Shown here piece after piece: positions 51,492 through 59,610 of a DNA stretch of 64,000 bases; within the stretch, counting starts at the first letter, position 1, and each line of letters begins with the position of its first letter. The notes under the pieces were generated by a model. That model saw only the letters and a program-made list of their open reading frames with translations. It searched no databases and was not told the DNA's origin. The stretch spans positions 22,075 through 86,074 of the forward strand of contig DHXP01000058.1 in assembly GCA_002413745.1 (NCBI GenBank). Direction: 5' to 3'. Position numbers and translations under genes: made by a program. The stretch comes from Flavobacterium sp. UBA5153. GTDB taxonomy: Bacteria; Bacteroidota; Bacteroidia; Flavobacteriales; Flavobacteriaceae.

Positions 51492-53327
51492 ATGAAAAAG
51501 ATAATTTTACTACTTGTTTTTACAACCTCTACTATGTTTGCACAAATCGATAAAATAGAACCCCCATTTTGGTACGCCGGAATGTACCATCCTGAATTGC
51601 AAATTATGTTTTATGGCAAAAACATAGCGCAATATCAAGTATCTGTCTCCAATTCGATTAAAATTACAAACGTAAAAAGAACTGAAAATTCCAACTATAT
51701 TTTCGTTACCATCGATACCAAAAATGTTCCGCCAACGGATTGTGTCTTCACTTTCAAAAACAACAACAAAGTAGCATTTACACAAAACTATTCCTTAAAA
51801 AAACGAAGAGAAAATTCGGCACAACGCCAAAGTTACAATGCCTCGGATATGATATATTTGCTGATGCCGGATCGCTTCTCAAACGGCATTGCAAATAATG
51901 ACACTAACCTTTCAACAACCGAAAAATACAATCGGGAATTGCCTGGAGGAAGACACGGCGGCGATATTGAAGGCATTATCAATCATTTAGATTATATTCA
52001 AGAATTGGGAGCAACAACCATTTGGAGCACGCCGCTTTGCGAAGACAATGACGCCAATCATTCGTATCATACGTATGGACAATCGGACGTTTATAAAATC
52101 GATCCTCGTTATGGAACCAATGAAGATTATGTGCGATTGGCCTCGGAAATGCACAAAATAAAAATGAAATTGGTTATGGATTATGTCACTAACCATTGGG
52201 GTTCGGAACATTGGATGATGAAAGATTTGCCAACCCACGATTGGATTAACCAATTCGAAAATTACACCCAAACCAATCACAAAAGAACAGTTGTTCACGA
52301 TATTCACGCATCAAAAATCGATACCAAAATCTGTTTGGATGGATGGTTTGTCCCTTCGATGCCTGATTTGAATCAAAGAAACCCTTTAGTACTGAACTAT
52401 CTTACCCAGAATGCTATTTGGTGGATTGAATATGCCAATTTGGATGGTTTTAGAGTAGATACTTTCAACTATTCTGATCCAATTGCAATTGCGAAATGGA
52501 CTAAAGCCATAACCGACGAATATCCCAATTTTAACATCGTTGGCGAAGTTTGGATGCAAAATCAAGCCCAAATGGCCTATTGGCAAAAAGACAGTAAAAT
52601 TGCAGCTATTCAGAATTATAATTCCAATTTGCCAAGCGTAATGGATTTTACTTTACTTGGTGCTTTGGGCAGTGTTTTCAACGAAGATGACAGCAGTTGG
52701 GACAAAGGAATGATTAAAATCTATGACAATTTCTCGAATGATTTTCTGTATCCAAACATAAATAATTTACTGATTTTTGCCGAAAACCACGACACACAAC
52801 GTGTAAATCACGTTTATAACAACGACATCCGAAAATACAAAATGGCGATGGCATTGTTGGCCACCGTTCGAGGAATCCCACAATTGTATTATGGTTCCGA
52901 GATAGGAATGGCGGGAAACAAAGACAATGGCGATGCCGATATTCGACAAGATTTTCCTGGCGGATGGAAAGGCGATGCAAATAATGCTTTCACCAAAGAA
53001 GGAAGAACCGAAATGCAAAATGACTATTTCGACTTCACTTCCAAATTATTCAATTGGAGAAAAACAAAATCGGCGGTTCATTTCGGAAAAATGACTCATT
53101 ACATTCCGGAAAACAATGTGTACGTTTATTTTCGATACGATGCTTCCGAAAGTGTTATGGTTTTAATCAACAACAGCAACGAAACCAGAACCATAAACAC
53201 GCATCGTTTTCAAGAAAACATAGGGAATTATAAAACGGCGAAAGACGTTATAACAGAACAAACAATAGATATTACAAACGAAATTACTTTGGAACCAAAA
53301 TCGGTTTTGATTTTAGAATTGAATTAA
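51492..53327 (+). CDS. SusA-like GH13 neopullulanase/cyclomaltodextrinase
   Basis: 611 residues from the ATG at 51492, which opens a signal peptide (MKKIILLLVFTTSTMFAQ); the upstream in-frame codons lie in a palindrome. An N-terminal cyclomaltodextrinase domain (about 20-110, IEPPFWYAGMYHPELQIMF) precedes the GH13 barrel with D323 in GFRVDTFNY, E352 in VGEVWM and D434 in ENHDTQRV. The C-terminal sheet follows. With a plain signal peptide and no sorting domain it should be periplasmic, cutting imported malto-oligosaccharides, pullulan-like or cyclic dextrins. It matches the role of SusA of Bacteroides. Confidence 0.93.
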   Translation: MKKIILLLVFTTSTMFAQIDKIEPPFWYAGMYHPELQIMFYGKNIAQYQVSVSNSIKITNVKRTENSNYIFVTIDTKNVPPTDCVFTFKNNNKVAFTQNYSLKKRRENSAQRQSYNASDMIYLLMPDRFSNGIANNDTNLSTTEKYNRELPGGRHGGDIEGIINHLDYIQELGATTIWSTPLCEDNDANHSYHTYGQSDVYKIDPRYGTNEDYVRLASEMHKIKMKLVMDYVTNHWGSEHWMMKDLPTHDWINQFENYTQTNHKRTVVHDIHASKIDTKICLDGWFVPSMPDLNQRNPLVLNYLTQNAIWWIEYANLDGFRVDTFNYSDPIAIAKWTKAITDEYPNFNIVGEVWMQNQAQMAYWQKDSKIAAIQNYNSNLPSVMDFTLLGALGSVFNEDDSSWDKGMIKIYDNFSNDFLYPNINNLLIFAENHDTQRVNHVYNNDIRKYKMAMALLATVRGIPQLYYGSEIGMAGNKDNGDADIRQDFPGGWKGDANNAFTKEGRTEMQNDYFDFTSKLFNWRKTKSAVHFGKMTHYIPENNVYVYFRYDASESVMVLINNSNETRTINTHRFQENIGNYKTAKDVITEQTIDITNEITLEPKSVLILELN

Positions 53328-53345
53328 CGGCTATTAGAGAAATCA

Positions 53346-53378
53346 AAACCTCAAAGGTTTTAAAAACCTTTGAGGTTT
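53346..53378. repeat. Perfect palindrome between the GH13 and GH31 genes
   Basis: AAACCTCAAAGGTTT (53346-53360) and AAACCTTTGAGGTTT (53364-53378) are exact 15-nt arms around a 3-nt loop, filling most of the 64-bp gap. It would form a hairpin in the mRNA on either strand. Confidence 0.85.
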
Positions 53379-53391
53379 AATAACACAAACT

Positions 53392-55755
53392 ATGAGGAAA
53401 ATCTTTTTATTACTATTTCTAACTTCTATTTCCTTTGCACAAAACACAGATAGAAAATTCCTAAACTTCAAAGAAATTGACGGCACTTTAGAAATCAAAA
53501 CTTCCGATGGTTTGTATTTGATAAAACCTTACTCGGAAAAAATTGTAGAAACTTCTTTTATTCCAAATGGAGAAACTTTCAATCCAATTTCCCACGCCGT
53601 TGTTCTGATTCCAAAAACAGGAATTTCAAAGGTTTCTGAAACCCCAAATGCAATAACGTTTTCAACTTCTGGAATCGTGGTTTCTATCCAAAAATCGCCG
53701 TTTCAAATCAGCTATTTTTATAAAAATAAACTTTTGATTTCAGAAAAAAACGGTTATACCAAAAAAGACAACTCCAAAATCTTGGATTTCAATATTTCAT
53801 CCGATGAAGTGCTTTATGGTGGTGGCGAACGCGCATTGGGAATGAACCGCCGCGGTAACCGTTTGCAATTATACAATCGTGCCAGTTATGGCTACGAAAC
53901 TCACGCAGACTTGATGAATTTTTGTATTCCAATGGTTTTATCGTCAAAAATGTATGCCGTTCATTTTGACAATTCTGCCATTGGATATTTAGATTTAGAC
54001 AGCAAAAAAAACAACACTTTGGCGTATGAACCCATTTCCGGCAGAAAAACCTACCAAGTAATTGTAGGGGATTCCTGGACAGATTTAATTTCAAATTATA
54101 CCGATTTAACAGGGAAACAACCTTTGCCGGCTCGATGGACTTTGGGGAATTTCTCCAGCCGTTTTGGGTATCACTCGCAAGAAGAAGTGGAGAAAACAAT
54201 CAAAAAATTTGAAGATGATAAAATTCCGGTTGATGCGATTATTCTGGATCTATATTGGTTTGGAAAAGAGGTAAAAGGAACAATGGGAAATTTGGATTGG
54301 GACAAGGACAAGTTCCCTGCTCCCTCCAAAATGATGACCGATTTGAGTGAAAAAGGAGTACGAACCATTTTGATTACCGAGCCATTTGTTCTTACTACTT
54401 CAAGCAAATGGCAGGAAGCCGTTGACAAAAAAGTACTGGCAACAGACAATGCAGGAAATCCATTTAAATATGATTTCTTTTTTGGAAACACCGGAATTAT
54501 AGATATTTTCAAACCCGAAGGAAAGGATTGGTTTTGGAATATTTACAAAAACTTGATTAATCAAGGCGTTGGCGGACTTTGGGGCGATTTGGGTGAACCC
54601 GAAGTTTTTCCTTCTGAAGCAGTAACTGCCAGAGGAAAAGCTGACGAAGTTCATAATATTTATGGACACAATTGGGCAAAATTAATTGCCGACGGTTATA
54701 AAAAAGATTTTCCAAATGTGCGTCCATTCATTCTTATGCGTGCCGGATATTCCGGTTCGCAGCGATTCGGAATGATGCCGTGGTCGGGTGATGTGAGCCG
54801 TTCTTGGGGCGGATTGCAATCACAAACCGAAATCGCCTTGCAAATGGGAATGCAGGGAATGGGCTATATGCATTCGGATTTAGGGGGTTTTGCAGGTGAT
54901 TATTTTGATAATGAATTGTATATTCGTTGGTTGCAATATGGCGTTTTCCAACCCGTTTTCCGTCCGCACGCACAGGAAGAAGTGGCTTCGGAACCTGTTT
55001 ATAAAGACATTGTCACCAAAGCAAAAGCCAAAAAACAAGTAGAATTGCGTTACCAATTGTTGCCTTACAATTACACATTGGCTTTCGAAAATAATCAAAA
55101 AGGTACTCCTTTGATGCGTCCGTTGTTTTTTGAAGAGCCAAACAATTCAAAATTATTGACTGTTTGCGAAACCTACCTTTGGGGAAATGATTTCTTGGTC
55201 ACACCAGTAACGAAACCCGGCATTACCTCAACTTCAGTTTATTTTCCAAAAAACAATAATTGGTTTGATTTTTATTCCGACAAAAAACAGTTGGCGGGAA
55301 CGACTTCAACCATTGCCGTTGTCGAAGACCATATTCCCGTTTTTGTTCGTGGCGGCGCTTTTATTCCAATGATAAAAACCATCCAGAATACTTCAAAATA
55401 TTCATTGGCTAACTTTGATTTGCATTTTTATTTTGATGCGAAAGCTAAACAAAGTTCAGGGAAAATATACAATGATGATGGTTTAACGGCGAATGCTTTC
55501 GAAAAAGGAGAATTTGAAATATTGAATTTCAATAGTAATTCCAATAACAAATTATTGGTTATAAAATTGAATTCAGAAATTGGGAAAAACTTTCAATCTT
55601 CGGATAAAAACGTAAATTTGATTATCCACAATATAAAAGCCAAAACCATTTCGGTTGACGGAAAAATCGTGAAATTCAAGACAAATAAAACCTCGATTGA
55701 AATTCCTGTTTCTTGGAAAAAAGGAACAGAAGTCGAAATAAAAATACAAATGTAA
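53392..55755 (+). CDS. GH31 alpha-glucosidase (periplasmic)
   Basis: 787 residues with a signal peptide (MRKIFLLLFLTSISFAQ). GH31 landmarks are an N-terminal beta domain with YGGGERALGMNRRG, the barrel with nucleophile D399 in GGLWGDLGEPE and acid/base D467 in WSGDVSRSW, followed by RPHAQEE and the proximal and distal C-terminal sheets. It is expected to release glucose from the non-reducing end of malto-oligosaccharides in the periplasm. Bacteroides SusB does this with a GH97 enzyme, so a GH31 fills that slot here. Palindromes flank the gene on both sides. Confidence 0.94.
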   Translation: MRKIFLLLFLTSISFAQNTDRKFLNFKEIDGTLEIKTSDGLYLIKPYSEKIVETSFIPNGETFNPISHAVVLIPKTGISKVSETPNAITFSTSGIVVSIQKSPFQISYFYKNKLLISEKNGYTKKDNSKILDFNISSDEVLYGGGERALGMNRRGNRLQLYNRASYGYETHADLMNFCIPMVLSSKMYAVHFDNSAIGYLDLDSKKNNTLAYEPISGRKTYQVIVGDSWTDLISNYTDLTGKQPLPARWTLGNFSSRFGYHSQEEVEKTIKKFEDDKIPVDAIILDLYWFGKEVKGTMGNLDWDKDKFPAPSKMMTDLSEKGVRTILITEPFVLTTSSKWQEAVDKKVLATDNAGNPFKYDFFFGNTGIIDIFKPEGKDWFWNIYKNLINQGVGGLWGDLGEPEVFPSEAVTARGKADEVHNIYGHNWAKLIADGYKKDFPNVRPFILMRAGYSGSQRFGMMPWSGDVSRSWGGLQSQTEIALQMGMQGMGYMHSDLGGFAGDYFDNELYIRWLQYGVFQPVFRPHAQEEVASEPVYKDIVTKAKAKKQVELRYQLLPYNYTLAFENNQKGTPLMRPLFFEEPNNSKLLTVCETYLWGNDFLVTPVTKPGITSTSVYFPKNNNWFDFYSDKKQLAGTTSTIAVVEDHIPVFVRGGAFIPMIKTIQNTSKYSLANFDLHFYFDAKAKQSSGKIYNDDGLTANAFEKGEFEILNFNSNSNNKLLVIKLNSEIGKNFQSSDKNVNLIIHNIKAKTISVDGKIVKFKTNKTSIEIPVSWKKGTEVEIKIQM

Positions 55756-55757
55756 CT

Positions 55758-55790
55758 ATACCTGACAGGTTTTTAAAACCTGTCAGGTAT
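55758..55790. repeat. Perfect palindrome between the GH31 and GH13 lipoprotein genes
   Basis: ATACCTGACAGGTTTT (55758-55773) and AAAACCTGTCAGGTAT (55775-55790) are exact 16-nt arms around one base. It starts right after the GH31 stop and includes the first two bases of an in-frame ATG at 55789, which argues for the later start at 55804. Confidence 0.85.
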
Positions 55791-55803
55791 GAAAGAAAAA
55801 ACA

Positions 55804-57450
55804 ATGAAAAAAATAGTACTCTTATCTATAATTGCTTTGCTTTTCGCAAGTTGTTCCTCGACTAAAACGGCTAAAACCAAAACCAAAACCCCTTTTGTCT
55901 GGCAAGATGCCAATTTGTATTTTCTTTTAACGGATCGATTCAAAAATGGAAATCCAAACAATGACATTAACTTTGACCAAACCAATGAAACCGGAAAACT
56001 ACGCGGATTTGAGGGCGGAGACATTCGCGGTGTCATTCAAAAATTGGATGACGGGTATTTTACTGATTTGGGTATCAATGCCATTTGGCTTTCGCCAATT
56101 GTGGAACAAATCCACGGTTCAGTCGACGAAGGAACAGGAAACACGTATGCCTATCACGGCTATTGGGCAAAAGATTGGTCGGCGCTGGATCCCAATTTTG
56201 GAACTCGGGAAGATTTGGCTGAACTGGTTCAAAAAGCACATGCAAAAGGGATCCGTATCGTACTTGACGCCGTTATCAATCATACCGGACCGGTTACCGA
56301 AAAGGATCCGGTGTATCCAAACGATTGGGTTCGAACTTCACCAAAATGCACTTATAAATCGTACGAAACCTACATCAATTGCACTTTGGTTGACAATCTT
56401 CCGGACGTAAAAACCGAAAGTAACGAAAATGTGGAATTGCCGCCAATGCTGGTTGAAAAATGGAAAAAAGAAGGACGTTACGAAAAAGAAGTGGCTAGTT
56501 TGGATGCGTTTTTTAAGAAAACGAGATATCCAAGAGCGCCAAGATATTACATTATGAAATGGCTTTCGGATTATATTACCGATTTCGGGATTGACGGTTA
56601 TCGCGTGGATACTGCCAAGCATACGTATGAAAATGTTTGGGCTGATTTTGCCGTAGTTTGCAAAAATGCTTTTGCTGATTTCAAACAAAACAATCCGAAG
56701 AAAGTATTGGATAACAACAAATTCTTCTTGGTTGGCGAAGTCTATGGATATGGAATAAGCGAAAAACAACTTTATGATTTTGGCGACAAAAAAGTAAACT
56801 ATTTCGAAAACGGATTCAACAGTTTAATCAATTTTGATTTCAAGGGTGATGCCAACAAACCGTATGAGGAAATTTTTTCGAAATATTCCGATATCTTAAA
56901 TTCCGACTTAAAAGGCCTGGGCGTGATGAATTATGTGACGTCCCACGACGATGGTTCGCCTTATGACAAGAAACGGGAGAAAACTTTTATGGTGGGAACT
57001 AAACTCCTATTATCGCCGGGAATTTCTCAAATTTATTACGGAGACGAAAGTGCTCGTTCTTTAGAAATCGAGGGAACCATTGGCGATGCAACCTTGCGTT
57101 CAATGATGAATTGGGACGAAATTGCATCAAATCCCAACACTAAAAACGTGCTTGCACACTTTCAAAAATTAGGCAATTTCAGGAAAAACCATCCATCCAT
57201 TGGAGCCGGAATCCACAAAGAAATTTCGGCAAGTCCTTATGTTTTCAGCAGAACTTATACCAAAGACAATTATACGGACAATGTTGTTATTGGCTTGGAT
57301 TTGCCAAAAGGACAAAAGGAAATATCAGTAGGAAGCATTTTCAAGGACGGAACAAAATTACACGACTCCTATTCTGAAAAAAATGTTGTAGTTTCGAATG
57401 GAAAAGTACTTATTGACACCGAATTTGATATCGTATTGTTGGAAAAATAA
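55804..57450 (+). CDS. GH13 alpha-amylase lipoprotein
   Basis: 548 residues from the ATG at 55804, chosen because it directly opens a lipoprotein signal (MKKIVLLSIIALLFASC); an ATG at 55789 lies in a palindrome. The catalytic triad is D269 in GYRVDTAKH, E312 in GEVYGYG and D382 in TSHDDGSP, with DAVINHTG upstream. A two-strand insertion near residue 170-200 holds two cysteines (SPKCTYKSYETYINCT). Residues after the lipid cysteine are SSTKTAKTKTK, basic and without the acidic surface-export signal, so the enzyme is more likely on the inner face of the outer membrane. It ends the rightward arm. Confidence 0.92.
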   Translation: MKKIVLLSIIALLFASCSSTKTAKTKTKTPFVWQDANLYFLLTDRFKNGNPNNDINFDQTNETGKLRGFEGGDIRGVIQKLDDGYFTDLGINAIWLSPIVEQIHGSVDEGTGNTYAYHGYWAKDWSALDPNFGTREDLAELVQKAHAKGIRIVLDAVINHTGPVTEKDPVYPNDWVRTSPKCTYKSYETYINCTLVDNLPDVKTESNENVELPPMLVEKWKKEGRYEKEVASLDAFFKKTRYPRAPRYYIMKWLSDYITDFGIDGYRVDTAKHTYENVWADFAVVCKNAFADFKQNNPKKVLDNNKFFLVGEVYGYGISEKQLYDFGDKKVNYFENGFNSLINFDFKGDANKPYEEIFSKYSDILNSDLKGLGVMNYVTSHDDGSPYDKKREKTFMVGTKLLLSPGISQIYYGDESARSLEIEGTIGDATLRSMMNWDEIASNPNTKNVLAHFQKLGNFRKNHPSIGAGIHKEISASPYVFSRTYTKDNYTDNVVIGLDLPKGQKEISVGSIFKDGTKLHDSYSEKNVVVSNGKVLIDTEFDIVLLEK

Positions 57451-57476
57451 TCAAATATCAAAGTTTGCAAAATTCT

Positions 57477-57526
57477 TCGCAAAGTTCACAAAGCATTAAT
57501 TAACTTTGGGAACTTTGCGATTTTTT
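57477..57526 (+). terminator. Terminator of the maltose arm
   Basis: TCGCAAAGTTCACAAAG (57477-57493) pairs with CTTTGGGAACTTTGCGA (57504-57520), one mismatch in 17, 10-nt loop, followed directly by T6. It lies 27 bp after the last glycoside hydrolase stop. Confidence 0.8.
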
Positions 57527-57557
57527 CTTATTTAACTTTGCGGTAAAATTGGTGCAA

Positions 57558-58274
57558 ATGAACAAAATTCTCAAAATTGGTCATCGTGGCGCTTCGGGTT
57601 ATGAACCCGAAAACACTTTGATTGCTTTTCAAAAAGCAATTGATTTAAAAGCTGACGGCATTGAACTCGATGTACATTTGAGTTCGGATGGAGAACTGGT
57701 CGTGATTCACGACGAAACTATTAATCGAACCGCAAACGAAAAAGGTGTTGTAAATAAGATGTCTTTGCAAGAATTAAAAGCATTCCGACTCGAGAGCTTT
57801 GCTCGAACAGGCGAAGCAATTAACAATTCTCAAGAAATTCCCACATTAAAAGAAGTTTTTGATTTGGTAAACCGCAACTGTTTTATCAATGTCGAGCTCA
57901 AAGGAATTGGTACCACTAAACCCGTCGTTGAATTAATAGAACACTATGTTATAGAAAAAAACTGGAATTACAACCATTTTCTGGTTTCAAGTTTCGATTG
58001 GAATATGTTGGAAGAAGCTCATAGATTAAATCCAAAAATTAGAATTGGCGTTTTAATAGAAGAATCCATTGAACAAGCTATGGCTTTCGCCAAAAAAATA
58101 AAAGCATTTTCTATTCATCCCTATTACCAATTATTATCGAAAGAAAATGTAGCTTTGATGCAAGAAAACGGATTCGAGGTTTTCCCTTGGACCGTGAATT
58201 CAAAAGAAGCCATTCAAAAAATAAAATCATTCAACGTAAACGGAATCATTTCGAATTTTCCAGATAAAATATGA
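57558..58274 (+). CDS. Glycerophosphodiester phosphodiesterase
   Basis: 238 residues from the ATG at 57558; an in-frame TTG three codons earlier is unlikely. The GDPD signature is complete: GHRGASGYEPENTLIAF, then DGIELDVHLSSDGELVVIHDE with the metal ligands, and later LKG and a C-terminal PWTVNSKE. It hydrolyses glycerophosphodiesters to glycerol-3-phosphate and an alcohol. No signal peptide is seen, so it is cytoplasmic. Its stop overlaps the start of the flavoprotein gene (ATGA), indicating coupling. Confidence 0.95.
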   Translation: MNKILKIGHRGASGYEPENTLIAFQKAIDLKADGIELDVHLSSDGELVVIHDETINRTANEKGVVNKMSLQELKAFRLESFARTGEAINNSQEIPTLKEVFDLVNRNCFINVELKGIGTTKPVVELIEHYVIEKNWNYNHFLVSSFDWNMLEEAHRLNPKIRIGVLIEESIEQAMAFAKKIKAFSIHPYYQLLSKENVALMQENGFEVFPWTVNSKEAIQKIKSFNVNGIISNFPDKI

Positions 58275-59479
58275 ACCAAAATTTCGATATCATAATTGTT
58301 GGTGGTGGCGCAGCGGGATTTTTTACGGCAATCAATATTGTAGAAAAAAATCCGAAGCTAAAAGTGGCCATTCTCGAACGCGGGAAAGAAGTATTATCTA
58401 AAGTTCGCATTTCCGGCGGAGGAAGATGCAACGTGGCACACGCCTGTTTTGAACCCAACGACTTAGTCAAATTTTATCCGCGTGGCGAGAAAGAATTGCG
58501 TGGTCCTTTTCACCAGTTTTGTTCTGGCGACACCATTGAATGGTTCCGGAATCACGGCGTGGAACTCAAAGCCGAAGAAGATGGACGCATATTTCCTGTT
58601 TCCAATTCATCGCAAACTATCATCGATTGTTTTCTCGAAGCCACACAAAGACTCGGAATTACAATTTTGACCGGTCAAAGCGTGCAATCGATTTTCAAAA
58701 AAGACAATTTTTGGAAAATTGAAATCCAAAACGAAAATTATCTTGCCGAAAAATTAATTCTGGCTACGGGAAGCAACCCTAAAATTTGGGAAATGTTGCA
58801 AACTTTTGGCCACGCCATTGTAAATCCGGTCCCTTCTTTGTTTACTTTCAACATCAAAGACGCCAGAATAAAGGAATTGCCAGGAGTTTCAGCGCACGTT
58901 TCGGTAAAAGTGAAAGACACCAAACTTACCGCAACTGGCCCTTTGTTAATTACGCATTGGGGAATGAGTGGACCGGCAATTTTGAAATTATCGGCTTGGG
59001 GCGCACGGATTTTATTCGAAAAAAATTACCAGTTTACCATTTTTGTCAATTGGTTGAATGATGTTGAAACTGAGGATGCCAAAAAAATCCTTAAAGATTT
59101 AAAACTGGAACACGCCAAGAAAGCAGTTTCCAAAAAGTCCCCTTTTGATTTTCCAAATCGTTTATGGGAAAGTCTGGTTCTCGCTTCCGAAATAGAATCC
59201 GAAACAAAATGGGCAGATTTGTCAAAAATTCAATTGCAAAGTTTGGCCAATCAATTGACAAATTCCAGTTTTCAAGTCAATGGAAAAAGTACTTTTAAGG
59301 AAGAATTTGTAACTGCAGGAGGTATTGATTTAAAAGAAATCAACTTTAAAACCATGGAAAGTAAATTACACAAAAACTTATATTTTGCAGGGGAAATCGT
59401 TAATATTGATGCGATTACAGGCGGATTTAATTTTCAAAACGCTTGGACTAGCGGATATATTTTGGCGGATTCAATATAA
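58271..59479 (+). CDS. HI0933/BaiN-type FAD-dependent flavoprotein
   Basis: 402 residues. FAD-binding motif IIIVGGGAAGFFTAI at 7-21, the family-specific ISGGGRCNVAHACF block near residue 47, a central insertion domain (about 190-335) with ATGPLLITHWGMSGPAILKLS, and the C-terminal second FAD motif FAGEIVNIDAITGGFNFQNAW. Members are of poorly defined function; some reduce or oxidise small molecules. It overlaps the phosphodiesterase gene by 4 bp. No terminator is evident after it. Confidence 0.92.
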   Translation: MNQNFDIIIVGGGAAGFFTAINIVEKNPKLKVAILERGKEVLSKVRISGGGRCNVAHACFEPNDLVKFYPRGEKELRGPFHQFCSGDTIEWFRNHGVELKAEEDGRIFPVSNSSQTIIDCFLEATQRLGITILTGQSVQSIFKKDNFWKIEIQNENYLAEKLILATGSNPKIWEMLQTFGHAIVNPVPSLFTFNIKDARIKELPGVSAHVSVKVKDTKLTATGPLLITHWGMSGPAILKLSAWGARILFEKNYQFTIFVNWLNDVETEDAKKILKDLKLEHAKKAVSKKSPFDFPNRLWESLVLASEIESETKWADLSKIQLQSLANQLTNSSFQVNGKSTFKEEFVTAGGIDLKEINFKTMESKLHKNLYFAGEIVNIDAITGGFNFQNAWTSGYILADSI

Positions 59480-59523
59480 CTATTATTTGATAAATTTATT
59501 GTATTTTTGATAAGAATTTTACA

Positions 59524-59531
59524 TACTTTTG
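59524..59531 (+). promoter_or_regulatory. -7 element before the repeat-protein gene
   Basis: TACTTTTG matches TAnnTTTG exactly, 79 bp before the ATG. A second exact match, TATTTTTG, lies at 59501-59508. Neither has a TTTG at 19-21 bp, so the choice is open. Confidence 0.4.
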
Positions 59532-59610
59532 GATAATTGTTTTACAAAACAAATCTAAAATAAATATTTAACTGATTTCTTTAAGAAGTTTACACATTAA
59601 CCAAAAATCA

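Noticed and set aside
55789-55803. ATG at 55789 as start of the GH13 lipoprotein
   Set aside because: It overlaps the end of a 33-bp perfect palindrome and would put five extra residues before a complete lipoprotein signal that starts at the next ATG.
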